Source of the DNA: Flavobacterium paronense
GTDB lineage: Bacteria; Bacteroidota; Bacteroidia; Flavobacteriales; Flavobacteriaceae
Reading direction: 5' to 3'
Length of the DNA stretch: 64,000 nt
Assembly (NCBI RefSeq): GCF_030409795.1
Contig: NZ_JAUFQN010000019.1
Location: 3,038,001-3,102,000 of the forward strand
Below are positions 52,491-62,027 of this stretch, one piece after another (positions within the stretch are counted from its first letter, which is position 1; the number at the start of each line of letters is the position of its first letter). The notes beneath the pieces are model-generated. The model saw only the letters and a program-made list of their open reading frames with translations, was not told where the DNA came from and ran no database searches. Both the position numbers and the translations under genes were made by a program.

Positions 52491-54389
52491 ATGAGTGACG
52501 CCATAAAACACGAATGTGGAATTGCACTTTTACGATTAAAAAAGCCACTGGAATTTTATAAAGAAAAATACGGATCGGCTTTCTATGGCATTCAAAAAAT
52601 GTATTTGCTGATGGAAAAGCAACACAACCGTGGACAAGACGGTGCCGGATTTGCCTCAATTAAATTAGATGTTGAACCTGGCGAAAGATACATAAGTAGA
52701 GTTCGTTCTAATAAAGCACAAGCAATTCAAGATGTTTTTGCTCAAATCAACGAGCGTATTAGTGAAGAATTGATTTCGCATCCGGAATATCAAGATAATG
52801 TTGCGTTGCAGAAAGAAAACATACCCTATATCGGAGAATTATTTTTGGGACATGTTCGTTACGGAACTTTTGGTAAAAATAGTATTGAAAGCGTTCATCC
52901 GTTTTTGCGTCAAAATAATTGGATGCACCGTAATTTGATTCTGGCCGGAAACTTTAACATGACCAATGTTACCGAACTTTTTAATAGCTTGGTAGAATTA
53001 GGTCAACATCCCAAAGAAATGACAGACACCGTTACGGTTATGGAAAAAATAGGTCATTTTCTTGATGATGCAGTGACCGATTTGTATTTGGAATGCAAAA
53101 ATAACGGTTTGTCAAAAAGAGAAGCTTCACCTGTTATTGCTGAGAAATTAGACATTACTACTATTTTAAAACGAGCCTCTAAAGGTTGGGATGGCGGTTA
53201 TGCGATGGCAGGGCTTTTAGGTCATGGAGACGCATTTGTTTTTCGAGATCCTGCCGGAATTCGTCCGGCTTATTTTTACCAGGATGATGAAATTGCAGTT
53301 GTTGCTTCTGAAAGGCCTGTAATTCAAACGGTTTTCAATGTCCCTTTTGAAAAAGTACAAGAATTGCAACCTGGTCATGCTTTAATTATTAAGAAAAACG
53401 GACGTATTACCGAAGAAGAAATAATAACACCAACCATAAAGAAAGCGTGTTCTTTTGAGCGCATTTATTTTTCCCGCGGAAGCGATGCCGAAATTTATCA
53501 GGAACGAAAAGAATTAGGAAAATTAATTCTTCCGGCAGTTTTGGAAGCGATTGATAACGACACAGACAATTCTGTTTTCTCCTATATACCAAATACAGCT
53601 GAAACTTCTTTCTATGGAATGGTGGAAGCCGCGAATGATTTTCTGAATCAAAGAAAAAATCAATTTATTCTTGATAACAGAAAGACATTAACAAAAGAAA
53701 AGCTGGAAGAAATCCTTTCTGTAAAAATCAGAACGGAGAAAATTGCCATAAAAGACGCCAAACTCAGAACATTCATAACAGAGGACAGTAGTCGTGATGA
53801 TTTGGTTGCACACGTATATGATGTTACTTACGGAGTAATAAAACCAACAGACAATTTGGTTATTATAGATGACAGTATCGTTCGGGGAACAACCTTAAAG
53901 ATGTCAATTATCAAAATGATGGACAGATTGCATCCAAAACGTATTGTGGTTGTTTCCTCTGCACCACAAATAAGGTTTCCGGATTGTTATGGAATTGATA
54001 TGGCAAAATTAGAAGGCTTAGTAGCTTTTCAAGCCACTTTAGTTTTGTTGAAAGAACGCAATTTATACCACATAGTAGATGAAGTTTATGCTAAATGCAT
54101 AGAACAAGCCCTTTATAAAGACAACGATGTCATAAATTTTGTAACCGAAATATATAAACCTTTCACAGACCAAGAAATATCAGATAAAATAGCTGAGTTA
54201 TTAACTTCCGAAGTTATTAATGCAGAAGTAAAAATTATTTTTCAAACCGTGGATAACTTGCACATAGCTTGCCCAAAAAATTTAGGAGATTGGTACTTTA
54301 CCGGAGACTATCCAACTCCGGGAGGCAACCGAGTTGCTAATAAAGCATTTATGAATTTTTATGAGGGAAAAAATGCTCGTGCTTATTAA
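52491..54389 (+). CDS. amidophosphoribosyltransferase (PurF-like, long form)
   Basis: A 632-residue class II glutamine amidotransferase plus PRTase; the purine-synthesis entry enzyme makes 5-phosphoribosylamine from PRPP and glutamine. The nucleophile would be Cys9 (HECGIALLRL), after removal of an eight-residue propeptide, as in Bacillus-type enzymes; RGQDGAGF and GHVRYGTFG with GNFNMTN complete the glutaminase. The PRPP loop VIIDDSIVRGTTLK is intact. It is about 130 residues longer than classic PurF, with an insertion around residues 360-420 and a C-terminal extension. This long form is common in Flavobacteriaceae; whether it is the purine pathway's main PurF is inferred. Confidence 0.85.
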   Translation: MSDAIKHECGIALLRLKKPLEFYKEKYGSAFYGIQKMYLLMEKQHNRGQDGAGFASIKLDVEPGERYISRVRSNKAQAIQDVFAQINERISEELISHPEYQDNVALQKENIPYIGELFLGHVRYGTFGKNSIESVHPFLRQNNWMHRNLILAGNFNMTNVTELFNSLVELGQHPKEMTDTVTVMEKIGHFLDDAVTDLYLECKNNGLSKREASPVIAEKLDITTILKRASKGWDGGYAMAGLLGHGDAFVFRDPAGIRPAYFYQDDEIAVVASERPVIQTVFNVPFEKVQELQPGHALIIKKNGRITEEEIITPTIKKACSFERIYFSRGSDAEIYQERKELGKLILPAVLEAIDNDTDNSVFSYIPNTAETSFYGMVEAANDFLNQRKNQFILDNRKTLTKEKLEEILSVKIRTEKIAIKDAKLRTFITEDSSRDDLVAHVYDVTYGVIKPTDNLVIIDDSIVRGTTLKMSIIKMMDRLHPKRIVVVSSAPQIRFPDCYGIDMAKLEGLVAFQATLVLLKERNLYHIVDEVYAKCIEQALYKDNDVINFVTEIYKPFTDQEISDKIAELLTSEVINAEVKIIFQTVDNLHIACPKNLGDWYFTGDYPTPGGNRVANKAFMNFYEGKNARAY

Positions 54390-54443
54390 AAATTTAACAT
54401 TTTTTGTCTTTTAACGACTTTTGATGTAGTTCATCTAAATTAT

Positions 54444-54475
54444 TTGTTTTAAGAATTACATTCACTTTATATTTG
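54444..54475 (+). promoter_or_regulatory. promoter of RNA unit A (TTG-N21-TATATTTG)
   Basis: TTG at 54444-54446, 21-bp spacer, TATATTTG at 54468-54475, five bases before the first RNA hairpin. Confidence 0.65.
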
Positions 54476-54479
54476 GAGA

Positions 54480-54552
54480 ACCATAGCATTAGTAGGTTAA
54501 GTTTATGGTAGATTTGGGGCAAAAAGGGTGAAAAGAAATTTTCACCTTTTTT
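54480..54552 (+). ncRNA. structured small RNA candidate, copy A
   Basis: About 73 nt. First hairpin ACCATA / TATGGT (54480-54485 with 54514-54519) encloses AGTAGGTTAAGT; then AGATTTGGGGCAAA; then a terminator hairpin GGGTGAAAA and complement with T-tract (54521-54552). Sequence, hairpin and order are repeated in copy B 191 bp downstream, while the terminator stem sequences differ. I suspect a flavobacterial Rfam-type RNA such as Flavo-1, but I could not check this. Confidence 0.65.
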
Positions 54553-54658
54553 ATTTTATAATTGTCTGAAAATCATTAAAAAAAGTGCATTTAACCTCTC
54601 ATTTGCCTATCATTCCAATATATTTCGATAAAAAGTGCATTTTTTAACTAGTAGTTAT

Positions 54659-54666
54659 TAGATTTG
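54659..54666 (+). promoter_or_regulatory. -7 box of RNA unit B
   Basis: TAGATTTG matches TAnnTTTG and lies five bases before the start of the copy B hairpin; no exact TTG at -33. Confidence 0.55.
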
Positions 54667-54670
54667 TCTT

Positions 54671-54750
54671 ACCATAGTATTTAGTAGGTTAAGTAAGTTA
54701 TGGTAGATTTGGGGCAAACAGGTGGAAGAGATTCCGCCTGTTTATTTTTT
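54671..54750 (+). ncRNA. structured small RNA candidate, copy B
   Basis: Hairpin ACCATA / TATGGT (54671-54676 with 54699-54704) encloses TTAGTAGGTTAAGT; then AGATTTGGGGCAAA; then a terminator hairpin AAACAGGTGGAA with complement (one T-G pair), GAGA loop and T6 (54716-54750). Unpaired conserved blocks are identical to copy A; the terminator stem has a different sequence but the same shape, which favours conserved structure over simple recent duplication. Confidence 0.65.
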
Positions 54751-54762
54751 AGGCTTATCCCA

Positions 54763-54797
54763 AAATAAAAAAACCGACTGCTTTCACAATCGGTTTA
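54763..54797 (-). terminator. terminator of sod
   Basis: Stem AAACCGA / TCGGTTT with a 12-nt loop; on the minus strand followed by a T7-rich run, 22 bp after the sod stop. Confidence 0.75.
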
Positions 54798-54819
54798 GTA
54801 TTCCCATAAAAGAATTTTA

Positions 54820-55428
54820 TTATTTTTCTATAGCATATAATCTTGCTACTTCTGTCCAATTGATAACATTAAAGAATGCTTCAATATAATCGGGACGGCG
54901 ATTTTGATAATTCAAATAATAAGCATGTTCCCAAACATCCATACCAAGAATAGGAAAACCAGAACAACCAACTTCCGGCATTAAAGGATTATCTTGATTA
55001 GGTGTTGAGCAAACGTCAACTTTTCCACCTTTGTGAACACAAAGCCATGCCCAACCTGATCCAAAACGAGTAGCGCCTGCTTTAGAAAACTGTGCTTTAA
55101 ATTCGTCAAACGAACCAAAGGCAGCATCAATAGCATCTGCTAATTCTCCTGAAGGTTTTCCACCACCAGTTGGCGACATTACTCTCCAAAATAAATTGTG
55201 ATTATAAAATCCGCCACCATTATTTCTAACGGCTGCATTTTTCATATCAAGATTAATCAAAATATTTTCTATTGTTTTTCCTTCTAAATCGGTACCTGTA
55301 ACAGCAGCATTTAGATTAGTAGTGTAGGCATTATGATGTTTTGTATGGTGAATTTCCATAGTTCTTGCATCAATATGTGGTTCTAATGCATCGTATGCAT
55401 AAGGTAATTGTGGTAATTCAAAAGCCAT
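54820..55428 (-). CDS. superoxide dismutase (Fe/Mn type)
   Basis: A 202-residue superoxide dismutase. Metal ligands are His27 ([12 protein letters not shown]), His77 (GFYNHNLFW), Asp164 and His168 ([13 protein letters not shown]). The start at 55428 ([13 protein letters not shown]) is the family-typical one; the longer ORF from 55575 would add 49 improbable residues and overlap the divergent GNAT gene. Mn against Fe use cannot be read with certainty. It is cytoplasmic (no signal) and has its own terminator; a CAAAATTA on the plus strand (55465-55472) gives a TAATTTTG -7 box on the minus strand. Confidence 0.95.
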   Translation of the reverse strand: MAFELPQLPYAYDALEPHIDARTMEIHHTKHHNAYTTNLNAAVTGTDLEGKTIENILINLDMKNAAVRNNGGGFYNHNLFWRVMSPTGGGKPSGELADAIDAAFGSFDEFKAQFSKAGATRFGSGWAWLCVHKGGKVDVCSTPNQDNPLMPEVGCSGFPILGMDVWEHAYYLNYQNRRPDYIEAFFNVINWTEVARLYAIEK

Positions 55429-55542
55429 GATATTTTTATTTAAGTTATTTTTATAAATGTATTCCAAAATTATACATTTAACTTTACAAAATGAAACACA
55501 TTTTTTTATATAATTATAATTTAAAATTATAGCAGAGCTAAA

Positions 55543-56064
55543 ATGAAATTTGACCTTCAACCAACACGGCTGCAAAACGAAAGGATTCGTTTAATCCCTT
55601 TACAAGGAATTGATTTTGAGGAATTGTATGGCGTAGCTTCGGATCCTTTAGTTTGGGAGCAACATCCAAACCCGAACCGATATAAATTGGAAGATTTCAC
55701 CAATTATTTTAAAGGCGCAATAGAATCAAAAGGTGCTTTTTTAATTTTGGATGTAGTTACAAATGAAACAGTAGGCTGTAGTCGGTATTATGATTATAAT
55801 GAAGCTGATAATTCTGTTTTGATTGGCTACACTTTTATAGGAAGAAAATTTTGGGGCAATGGTTATAACAAGGCTTTAAAAAAGCTAATGCTTGATTATG
55901 CTTTTCAGTTTGTAGATAAAGTCTATTTTCATATTGGAGCATTTAATTATCGTTCGCAAAAAGCCATCGATAAAATTGGCGCTGTTAAAGTAGACGAATA
56001 TGAAGTCGAATATTATGGAGAAGTAAGCAAGTTAAATTTTGTTTATCTAATTACTAATAACTAA
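55543..56064 (+). CDS. GNAT family N-acetyltransferase (RimJ/RimL-like)
   Basis: A 173-residue acetyltransferase of the RimJ/RimL/GNAT type 3 group: N-terminal [20 protein letters not shown], core [40 protein letters not shown], where the acetyl-CoA loop usually RGxGxG/A reads FWGNGYN, and a final strand [13 protein letters not shown]. Substrate unknown. Its stop overlaps the start of the helicase gene by one base (TAATG), so the two are coupled. Confidence 0.88.
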   Translation: MKFDLQPTRLQNERIRLIPLQGIDFEELYGVASDPLVWEQHPNPNRYKLEDFTNYFKGAIESKGAFLILDVVTNETVGCSRYYDYNEADNSVLIGYTFIGRKFWGNGYNKALKKLMLDYAFQFVDKVYFHIGAFNYRSQKAIDKIGAVKVDEYEVEYYGEVSKLNFVYLITNN

Positions 56065-59000
56065 TGCAAAAACCAGCTTTCTCCATATACGATGCATCTG
56101 CGGGTTCAGGTAAAACCTATACTCTGGTAAAGGAATATCTGAAAATCATTCTGCTATCCAAAAAACCGGATGCTTATCGAAATATTCTAGCCATAACGTT
56201 TACCAATAAAGCGGTGCACGAAATGAAAAGCCGTGTCTTGGAAAGTCTTTCTCAATTCAGCAATGAAAATCCTTCCGAAAAAGCAGTAGGATTAATTCAG
56301 GATATTCAAGTAGAAACCGGATTGTCTGTGGCAACCATTACTGAAAAAGCCAAAAGCATTATCAAAAATCTGATTCATAATTACGCCGCTTTTGACATTT
56401 CAACGATTGATAAATTCACCCATAAAGTTATACGTGCCTTTGCGCATGATTTAGGTTTGCCAATCACTTTTGAAGTTTCATTAGACACCGAAGCTTTATT
56501 GACCGAAGCTGTTGATGCTATCATTGCCGAAGCTGGGAATGATGCCGAATTGACAAAATTATTAGTCGATTTCACTATGGAAAAGACTGATGATGACAAA
56601 TCCTGGGATATTTCACGGGAAATTTTGGAAACGGGCAGGTTGATTTTAAACGAAAATAACCGAGAGGAAATCACGCATTTTGATAAAAAGAAAATTGAAG
56701 ATTTTGTTGTTATCAAAAATAAGCTGACAGAACTCACTAAAGAATTGGAAACCGATTGTTCTGATTTGGCAAACGAAGCTTTATTGCTAATTGAAAATAA
56801 CGGAATTGACACTAATTCTTTCCCTTATGGCACTTTCCCGAAGCATTTGAATTTCTTCAAAGAAAAAGATGCCAGAGCAAACAACCACCGATTTAAAGAA
56901 TTTGATGATATTAAAATAAAAAAGGATGCTAAGGATAAAACCATCATCGAAAGCATAATTCCAAAACTGTTAGAAATTTTAGATTCTATTTATATCAAAA
57001 CCGAAAAGCAACTGTTTTATCAGGCATTTCTAAAAAACATCACACCGCTTTCCTTATTAAATACTTTGAGTAATAAACTAACCGACATCCAAAAAGAACA
57101 GGGAATTTTATCCATAACAGAATTCAACAAACTAATTCATGACCAAATTCAGAATCAGCCAGCGCCATTTATTTATGAGCGTTTAGGAGAAAAATACAAA
57201 CATTTTTTTATTGATGAATTTCAGGATACTTCAGAAATGCAATGGCAAAACTTAATTCCACTGATTGACAATTCACTTTCGAGTGAAGATTTATTAGGGG
57301 AAAGAGGCAGTTTGTTAATTGTTGGTGATCCAAAACAATCCATTTACCGATGGCGTGGTGGAAAAGCGGAGCAGTTTATTGAATTGAGTAAAGAAGAAAA
57401 TGCTTTTTTGCATCATACGAAAGAAGTAAAATCGTTAGCAACTAATTATAGAAGTTATTCCGAAGTTATTGATTTTAACAATAATTTCTTTGGTTTTATA
57501 GCCAATGAATTTACGCATGAAGATTATAAAGATTTATATAAAAATCATAGCCATCAACTATTAAATGCTAAAAATGGCGGCTATGTGAATATTTTGTTTG
57601 TCCCCAAATCAGAGAAAGCAGAATTTGGAGAAGAAGAAAATCCTGCTAAAGAGGCATTGTATTTATTAGCAACATTAAACACAATCCAAAAAGTAAAAGC
57701 AAACGGATTTAGCTATAAAGACATTGCTGTAGTAACTCGAAAAAAAGATAACGGAATTGCTATTGCCAATTATTTAACCCAACAAGGTATTCCGATTTTA
57801 TCCTCTGAGAGTTTGTTGATTGGTTCTTCTTCGGAGGTGCAATGTATTGTTGCGGTTTTATATTATTTGAAAAACAATAGTGACCGCGAATCTAAAGCTA
57901 ATTTCCTGTATTACATTGCATCCAATGGTCAACAAAAAATGCCTGTTCATGATTTTATTGCGCTTGGAATGGAACAAAATTTGGAAGTCGATTTCGAACA
58001 ATGGTTAACTAGTTTTGATATACATTTTTCGTTTAAAAACACCAGAAAAAAATCATTATACGAAGCAGTAGAAAGTATTATTTCTAAAATCATCCCAATT
58101 GAAAAACGAAATGCTTACGTTCAATATTTTTTGGATATTATACTTGAACAAGATTTAAAAAAGCAAGCCGGAATTTCAGATTTTCTATTGTATTGGGATG
58201 CTAATTCAGGAAAGTTGAGTATTCCATCGCCCGAAGGAAAAGAGGCGGTGCGTATCATGACCATTCATACTTCTAAAGGGTTAGAATTTCCGGTGGTTAT
58301 TTTTCCGTTTGCGGAAGAAGATTACAGCAAAGGGCCAAGGGAGAAAATTTGGCTTAACGCCGATGAGGAACAAGTTGGATTACCCAAAGTTTTGGTTGAT
58401 AAAAACAATAATGTTTCCAGTTACGGTGAAGAATCGGCACTCATTTATAATCAGAAAAAACAAGAAGAATTGCTGGATGACATTAATGTCTTGTATGTAG
58501 CAATGACACGTGCTGAAGAACAATTACATGTTATTTCAGGGATGCAATCTAAAAATAAAGAAGGCAGTTATCCGAATAATATGGCGACTTTTTTTATCAA
58601 ATTTTTGGACGAAAGAAACCAGTTTAACGAAAGTAAATTAGAGTACGAATTTGGCAAAGCCGAAAAATTATCAACAACCATAGCAACTAAAGACGAAACG
58701 GAAACGATTCCACAACTTTCGGCAACCTTGAATCCAAAAAACATCAAAATTGCACAACGTGAAAGTTTAATGTGGAATACAAAACAGCAAAAAGCGATTG
58801 AATACGGCAATATACTACACGAAATTCTCTCATTCATCAAAACAAAAGACGATATAGATTTGGCATTGACCAAAGCCATCGAAAACGGATTGATTGTATC
58901 TTCTCAAAAAGAGGTCGTTGAGCGAACCATTTCTGAAATTGTAAACCATCGGGATTTGCAATTGTTTTTTTCGAACGAGTATAAAATTCTTAATGAGAAA

Positions 59001-59219
59001 ACCATTATTCAGAAAGAAGGAAACATTGTTAAACCGGACAGAATGGTTTTTGTTAAACAAAACGAAATTTACTTATTAGATTACAAAACAGGTTCACATC
59101 AAACCAAATATCAATTACAACTGGAAAACTATCAAAACGCCATTGAGAAAATGGGTTTTAAAGTCACTAAAAAAGCACTGGTTTATATTGGTGAGACTTT
59201 GGAAGTGGTAAATTTGTAA
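56064..59219 (+). CDS. UvrD/Rep helicase with RecB-like nuclease (AddA-like)
   Basis: A 1051-residue helicase-nuclease. Helicase motifs: Walker A ASAGSGKT (residues 11-18), FIDEFQDTSE (about 382), GDPKQSIYRWRGG (about 421), LATNYRS, TIHTSKGLEFPV (about 733) and YVAMTRAEEQ (about 812). A C-terminal PD-(D/E)XK nuclease (about 910-1051) keeps YGNILHEIL, KPDRMV (Asp) and LLDYKTG (Asp/Lys). This is AddA-type architecture for double-strand-break end processing. The AddB-like partner gene lies 2.8 kb downstream beyond kbl and ompA. The gene overlaps the GNAT gene by one base. Confidence 0.92.
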   Translation: MQKPAFSIYDASAGSGKTYTLVKEYLKIILLSKKPDAYRNILAITFTNKAVHEMKSRVLESLSQFSNENPSEKAVGLIQDIQVETGLSVATITEKAKSIIKNLIHNYAAFDISTIDKFTHKVIRAFAHDLGLPITFEVSLDTEALLTEAVDAIIAEAGNDAELTKLLVDFTMEKTDDDKSWDISREILETGRLILNENNREEITHFDKKKIEDFVVIKNKLTELTKELETDCSDLANEALLLIENNGIDTNSFPYGTFPKHLNFFKEKDARANNHRFKEFDDIKIKKDAKDKTIIESIIPKLLEILDSIYIKTEKQLFYQAFLKNITPLSLLNTLSNKLTDIQKEQGILSITEFNKLIHDQIQNQPAPFIYERLGEKYKHFFIDEFQDTSEMQWQNLIPLIDNSLSSEDLLGERGSLLIVGDPKQSIYRWRGGKAEQFIELSKEENAFLHHTKEVKSLATNYRSYSEVIDFNNNFFGFIANEFTHEDYKDLYKNHSHQLLNAKNGGYVNILFVPKSEKAEFGEEENPAKEALYLLATLNTIQKVKANGFSYKDIAVVTRKKDNGIAIANYLTQQGIPILSSESLLIGSSSEVQCIVAVLYYLKNNSDRESKANFLYYIASNGQQKMPVHDFIALGMEQNLEVDFEQWLTSFDIHFSFKNTRKKSLYEAVESIISKIIPIEKRNAYVQYFLDIILEQDLKKQAGISDFLLYWDANSGKLSIPSPEGKEAVRIMTIHTSKGLEFPVVIFPFAEEDYSKGPREKIWLNADEEQVGLPKVLVDKNNNVSSYGEESALIYNQKKQEELLDDINVLYVAMTRAEEQLHVISGMQSKNKEGSYPNNMATFFIKFLDERNQFNESKLEYEFGKAEKLSTTIATKDETETIPQLSATLNPKNIKIAQRESLMWNTKQQKAIEYGNILHEILSFIKTKDDIDLALTKAIENGLIVSSQKEVVERTISEIVNHRDLQLFFSNEYKILNEKTIIQKEGNIVKPDRMVFVKQNEIYLLDYKTGSHQTKYQLQLENYQNAIEKMGFKVTKKALVYIGETLEVVNL

Positions 59220-59246
59220 CAACAAAACTAAACTACAATAACAATC

Positions 59247-60437
59247 ATGTACGGAAAACTTCAACAACACCTACAAAACGAACTCAATACCATTGAACAG
59301 AATGGGATTTTTAAAAAAGAGCGCATCATCACCTCGCCTCAAGGAGCAGAAATTACAGTGAATGGCGAAACCGTTTTAAACTTTTGTGCCAATAATTATT
59401 TGGGATTGTCTTCGCATCCTGAAGTAATTCAAGCGGCCAAAGACACCCTGGATTCGCATGGTTTCGGAATGTCATCAGTGCGATTCATTTGCGGAACACA
59501 GGATATCCACAAAACCTTAGAAAAAAAGATAGCCGATTTTTACGGCACAGAAGATACTATATTATACGCTGCAGCTTTTGATGCCAATGGCGGCGTTTTC
59601 GAACCTTTGCTAGGTGAAGAAGATTGTATTATTTCAGATAGTTTGAACCACGCTTCTATTATTGATGGCGTTCGTTTGTGCAAAGCGGCGCGTTATCGTT
59701 ATGAAAATTCCAATATGGAAGATTTGGAAAACCAATTAAAGAAAGCGGTTGAAGCCGCACATCGTTTTAAACTTATCGTGACGGATGGTGTTTTCTCTAT
59801 GGATGGACTGGTAGCGCCATTAGATAAAATTTGCGACTTAGCGGATAAATATGATGCTCTTGTTATGGTTGACGAATGCCATGCGGCTGGTTTTATTGGT
59901 GCCACCGGTAAAGGAACGCTAGAAGCCAAAGGAGTTATGGGAAGAGTAGATATCATCACAGGAACTTTAGGAAAAGCATTGGGTGGCGCGATGGGCGGTT
60001 ATACTACAGCCAAAAAAGAAGTGATTGAAATTCTGCGTCAACGTTCGCGTCCTTATTTGTTTTCAAATTCATTGGCGCCAGCTATAGTTGGCGCATCTAT
60101 TAAAGTCTTTGAAATATTAGAGAGAGATACCACACTTCGAGATAAATTGGAATGGAATACCAATTACTTTAAAGAAGGTTTGCGCAAAGCAGGTATTGAT
60201 TTCATTGATGGCGATTCGGCAATAGTTCCGGTAATGTTATACGATGCGAAGATGTCACAAATAATGGCAGATGAATTACTAAAAAAAGGAATTTATGTAA
60301 TTGGTTTCTTTTATCCTGTTGTTCCAAAGGACAAAGCCAGAATAAGAGTGCAACTTTCGGCGGCTCATACAAAAGAACATTTGGATAAGGCAATTCAAGC
60401 ATTTGATGAGGTAAAAAAACTGCTAAATATTCAATAG
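59247..60437 (+). CDS. kbl: glycine C-acetyltransferase (2-amino-3-ketobutyrate CoA ligase)
   Basis: A 396-residue PLP enzyme cleaving 2-amino-3-oxobutyrate with CoA into glycine and acetyl-CoA, in threonine breakdown. Schiff-base Lys243 in [13 protein letters not shown], cofactor Asp209/His212 in VDECHAAGF and substrate-site [10 protein letters not shown]. Sequence is close to E. coli Kbl in the [17 protein letters not shown] region. No threonine dehydrogenase in the window. The start is 27 bp after the helicase stop, in an A/C-rich G-free spacer. Confidence 0.93.
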   Translation: MYGKLQQHLQNELNTIEQNGIFKKERIITSPQGAEITVNGETVLNFCANNYLGLSSHPEVIQAAKDTLDSHGFGMSSVRFICGTQDIHKTLEKKIADFYGTEDTILYAAAFDANGGVFEPLLGEEDCIISDSLNHASIIDGVRLCKAARYRYENSNMEDLENQLKKAVEAAHRFKLIVTDGVFSMDGLVAPLDKICDLADKYDALVMVDECHAAGFIGATGKGTLEAKGVMGRVDIITGTLGKALGGAMGGYTTAKKEVIEILRQRSRPYLFSNSLAPAIVGASIKVFEILERDTTLRDKLEWNTNYFKEGLRKAGIDFIDGDSAIVPVMLYDAKMSQIMADELLKKGIYVIGFFYPVVPKDKARIRVQLSAAHTKEHLDKAIQAFDEVKKLLNIQ

Positions 60438-60503
60438 AAAACGTTTTAGTTGCATAATTAGTGCTGATTCTTTACATAATTCACATATTTTAACATTTTG
60501 ATT

Positions 60504-60533
60504 TTGATATTAGAATATTACGTATTACTTTTG
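60504..60533 (+). promoter_or_regulatory. promoter of the OmpA/TSP3 gene (TTG-N19-TACTTTTG)
   Basis: TTG at 60504-60506, TACTTTTG at 60526-60533, 36 bp before the ATG at 60570. Confidence 0.65.
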
Positions 60534-60569
60534 CCTCATTATAATTATTATAATCTAATCAAACTAAGT

Positions 60570-61964
60570 ATGAAACATCTTAACAAATTATTCGTTGCTT
60601 TGGTAATGTTAGCTGGATTCAGCTCACAAGCTCAAGACAGCAACAACCCTTGGGCGATTTCGTTTGGGGCTAATGCAGTAGATACTAGAGTAAGTGCTGC
60701 TTCTAAATTGGAAGACCAATTTTCTCAGTTCTTTAATGCTAAAGATAATTGGAATATTCTTCCTTCAGTATCTTATGTAAACGTATCTAAATACGTAGGG
60801 AGTAACTTCTCTTTTGGAGTTACAGGATCTGTTAACAGATTAACTAAGTATGTATTACCAAGAGTTGGTGAAGGACCATATACAGTAGTTAATCCAGGAG
60901 ATAAAAATTACTATGCAGCAGATGCAGTAATTAACTACAGCTTAATGAGTTTAATTAAATCTAAAACTATTGATCCTTCTATCCATATTGGTGGAGGTTA
61001 TACTTGGATTGGTGATGAATTACACGCAGGTACTTTAAACGGAGGTTTAGGATTAACGTATTGGTTCACAGAAATGGTAGGTTTATCTTATCGTGCAACT
61101 TACAAACAATCTTTCGAAGATATTCGTGAAGACATGCCATCTCACATGCAACATTTTGCAGGTCTTACTTTCAAATTTGGAGGAAAAGATACAGATGGTG
61201 ATGGAATCTATGACAAAGACGATGCTTGTCCAGAAGTTGCTGGTTTAAAACAATTCAACGGATGTCCTGATACTGATGCTGATGGAATTACTGATGCAAG
61301 CGATGCTTGTCCAGATGTTGCTGGTCCTGCTGAATTCAACGGTTGTCCTGATACTGACGGAGACGGAATTGCTGACAAAGATGATGCTTGTCCAGAAGTG
61401 GCTGGTTTAAAATCTTTGGGTGGTTGTCCAGATGCTGACGGTGATGGTATTACTGACAAATCAGACAAATGTCCAGATGTTAAAGGTCCAAAAGAAAACG
61501 GTGGTTGTCCTTGGCCAGATAAAGATGGAGATAAAGTTTTAGACAAAGATGATAAATGTCCAGATGTAGCTGGTACTGTTGCTAACAACGGATGTCCAGA
61601 AGTTACTGAAGAAGCTATCAAAAGATTAAATGACTATGCTAAAACCATCTTATTTGATACAGGTAAAGCATCATTTAAACAACAAACTTACCCAGTTTTA
61701 CAAGCTATTACTGCTATCTTGAAAGAGTATCCAAACTCAAACTTCTCAATTGAAGGTCACACAGATAGCGATGGTACTGATGCTTCTAATCAAAAACTTT
61801 CAGAAGATAGAGCAGCGGCTGTTAAAAACTACATAGTTGAAAACGGTATTGCAAGTTCAAGATTAGTTTCAGCTGGTTTTGGTGAGTCTAAACCAATTGA
61901 TTCTAATAAAACTAAAGCTGGTAAAGCTAACAACAGAAGAGTTGAAGTGAAATTAGTAAAATAA
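60570..61964 (+). CDS. OmpA family outer-membrane protein with thrombospondin type 3 repeats
   Basis: A 464-residue outer-membrane protein. Signal peptide ([22 protein letters not shown]), N-terminal eight-strand-type barrel (about 23-200), five or so calcium-binding type 3 repeats with [15 protein letters not shown] / [15 protein letters not shown] motifs (about 206-345), and an OmpA C-terminal peptidoglycan-binding domain (about 353-464: [32 protein letters not shown]). A major OmpA/OprF-like structural protein linking the outer membrane with peptidoglycan. The in-frame ATT-type start at 60498 would add 24 residues and lies before the promoter; the ATG is at 60570. Codon use looks highly biased (abundant protein). 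Confidence 0.93.
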   Translation: MKHLNKLFVALVMLAGFSSQAQDSNNPWAISFGANAVDTRVSAASKLEDQFSQFFNAKDNWNILPSVSYVNVSKYVGSNFSFGVTGSVNRLTKYVLPRVGEGPYTVVNPGDKNYYAADAVINYSLMSLIKSKTIDPSIHIGGGYTWIGDELHAGTLNGGLGLTYWFTEMVGLSYRATYKQSFEDIREDMPSHMQHFAGLTFKFGGKDTDGDGIYDKDDACPEVAGLKQFNGCPDTDADGITDASDACPDVAGPAEFNGCPDTDGDGIADKDDACPEVAGLKSLGGCPDADGDGITDKSDKCPDVKGPKENGGCPWPDKDGDKVLDKDDKCPDVAGTVANNGCPEVTEEAIKRLNDYAKTILFDTGKASFKQQTYPVLQAITAILKEYPNSNFSIEGHTDSDGTDASNQKLSEDRAAAVKNYIVENGIASSRLVSAGFGESKPIDSNKTKAGKANNRRVEVKLVK

Positions 61965-61986
61965 TTTCTTCAAAAATATTTTCAAG

Positions 61987-62017
61987 AAAACGCCCCGAAT
62001 ATCGGGGCGTTTTTTTA
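61987..62017 (+). terminator. ompA-like gene terminator
   Basis: Stem AAAACGCCCCGA / TCGGGGCGTTTT with a 3-nt loop and T7, 23 bp after the stop. Confidence 0.92.
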
Positions 62018-62027
62018 TTTTTATAAA

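Larger units (their letters stand above)
54390..54819 (+). other. 430-bp intergenic region with two tandem small-RNA-like units
   Basis: No credible ORF. Contains unit A (promoter 54444-54475, RNA 54480-54552), unit B (-7 box 54659-54666, RNA 54671-54750) and the sod terminator (54763-54797). Segment AAAAAGTGCATTT occurs between the units at 54580 and again at 54630. Confidence 0.7.

Noticed and set aside
55429..55575. Upstream extension of sod
   Set aside because: Adds 49 residues with no homology to SOD and would overlap the start of the divergent GNAT gene.
56381..56812. 143-codon minus-strand ORF inside the AddA-like gene
   Set aside because: Antisense shadow; Ser-rich composition from reversed AT-rich codons.
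61208..61621. 137-codon ORF on the minus strand inside the OmpA gene
   Set aside because: Its Ser/Gly/Pro-rich periodic protein is the antisense reading of the calcium-binding repeats.
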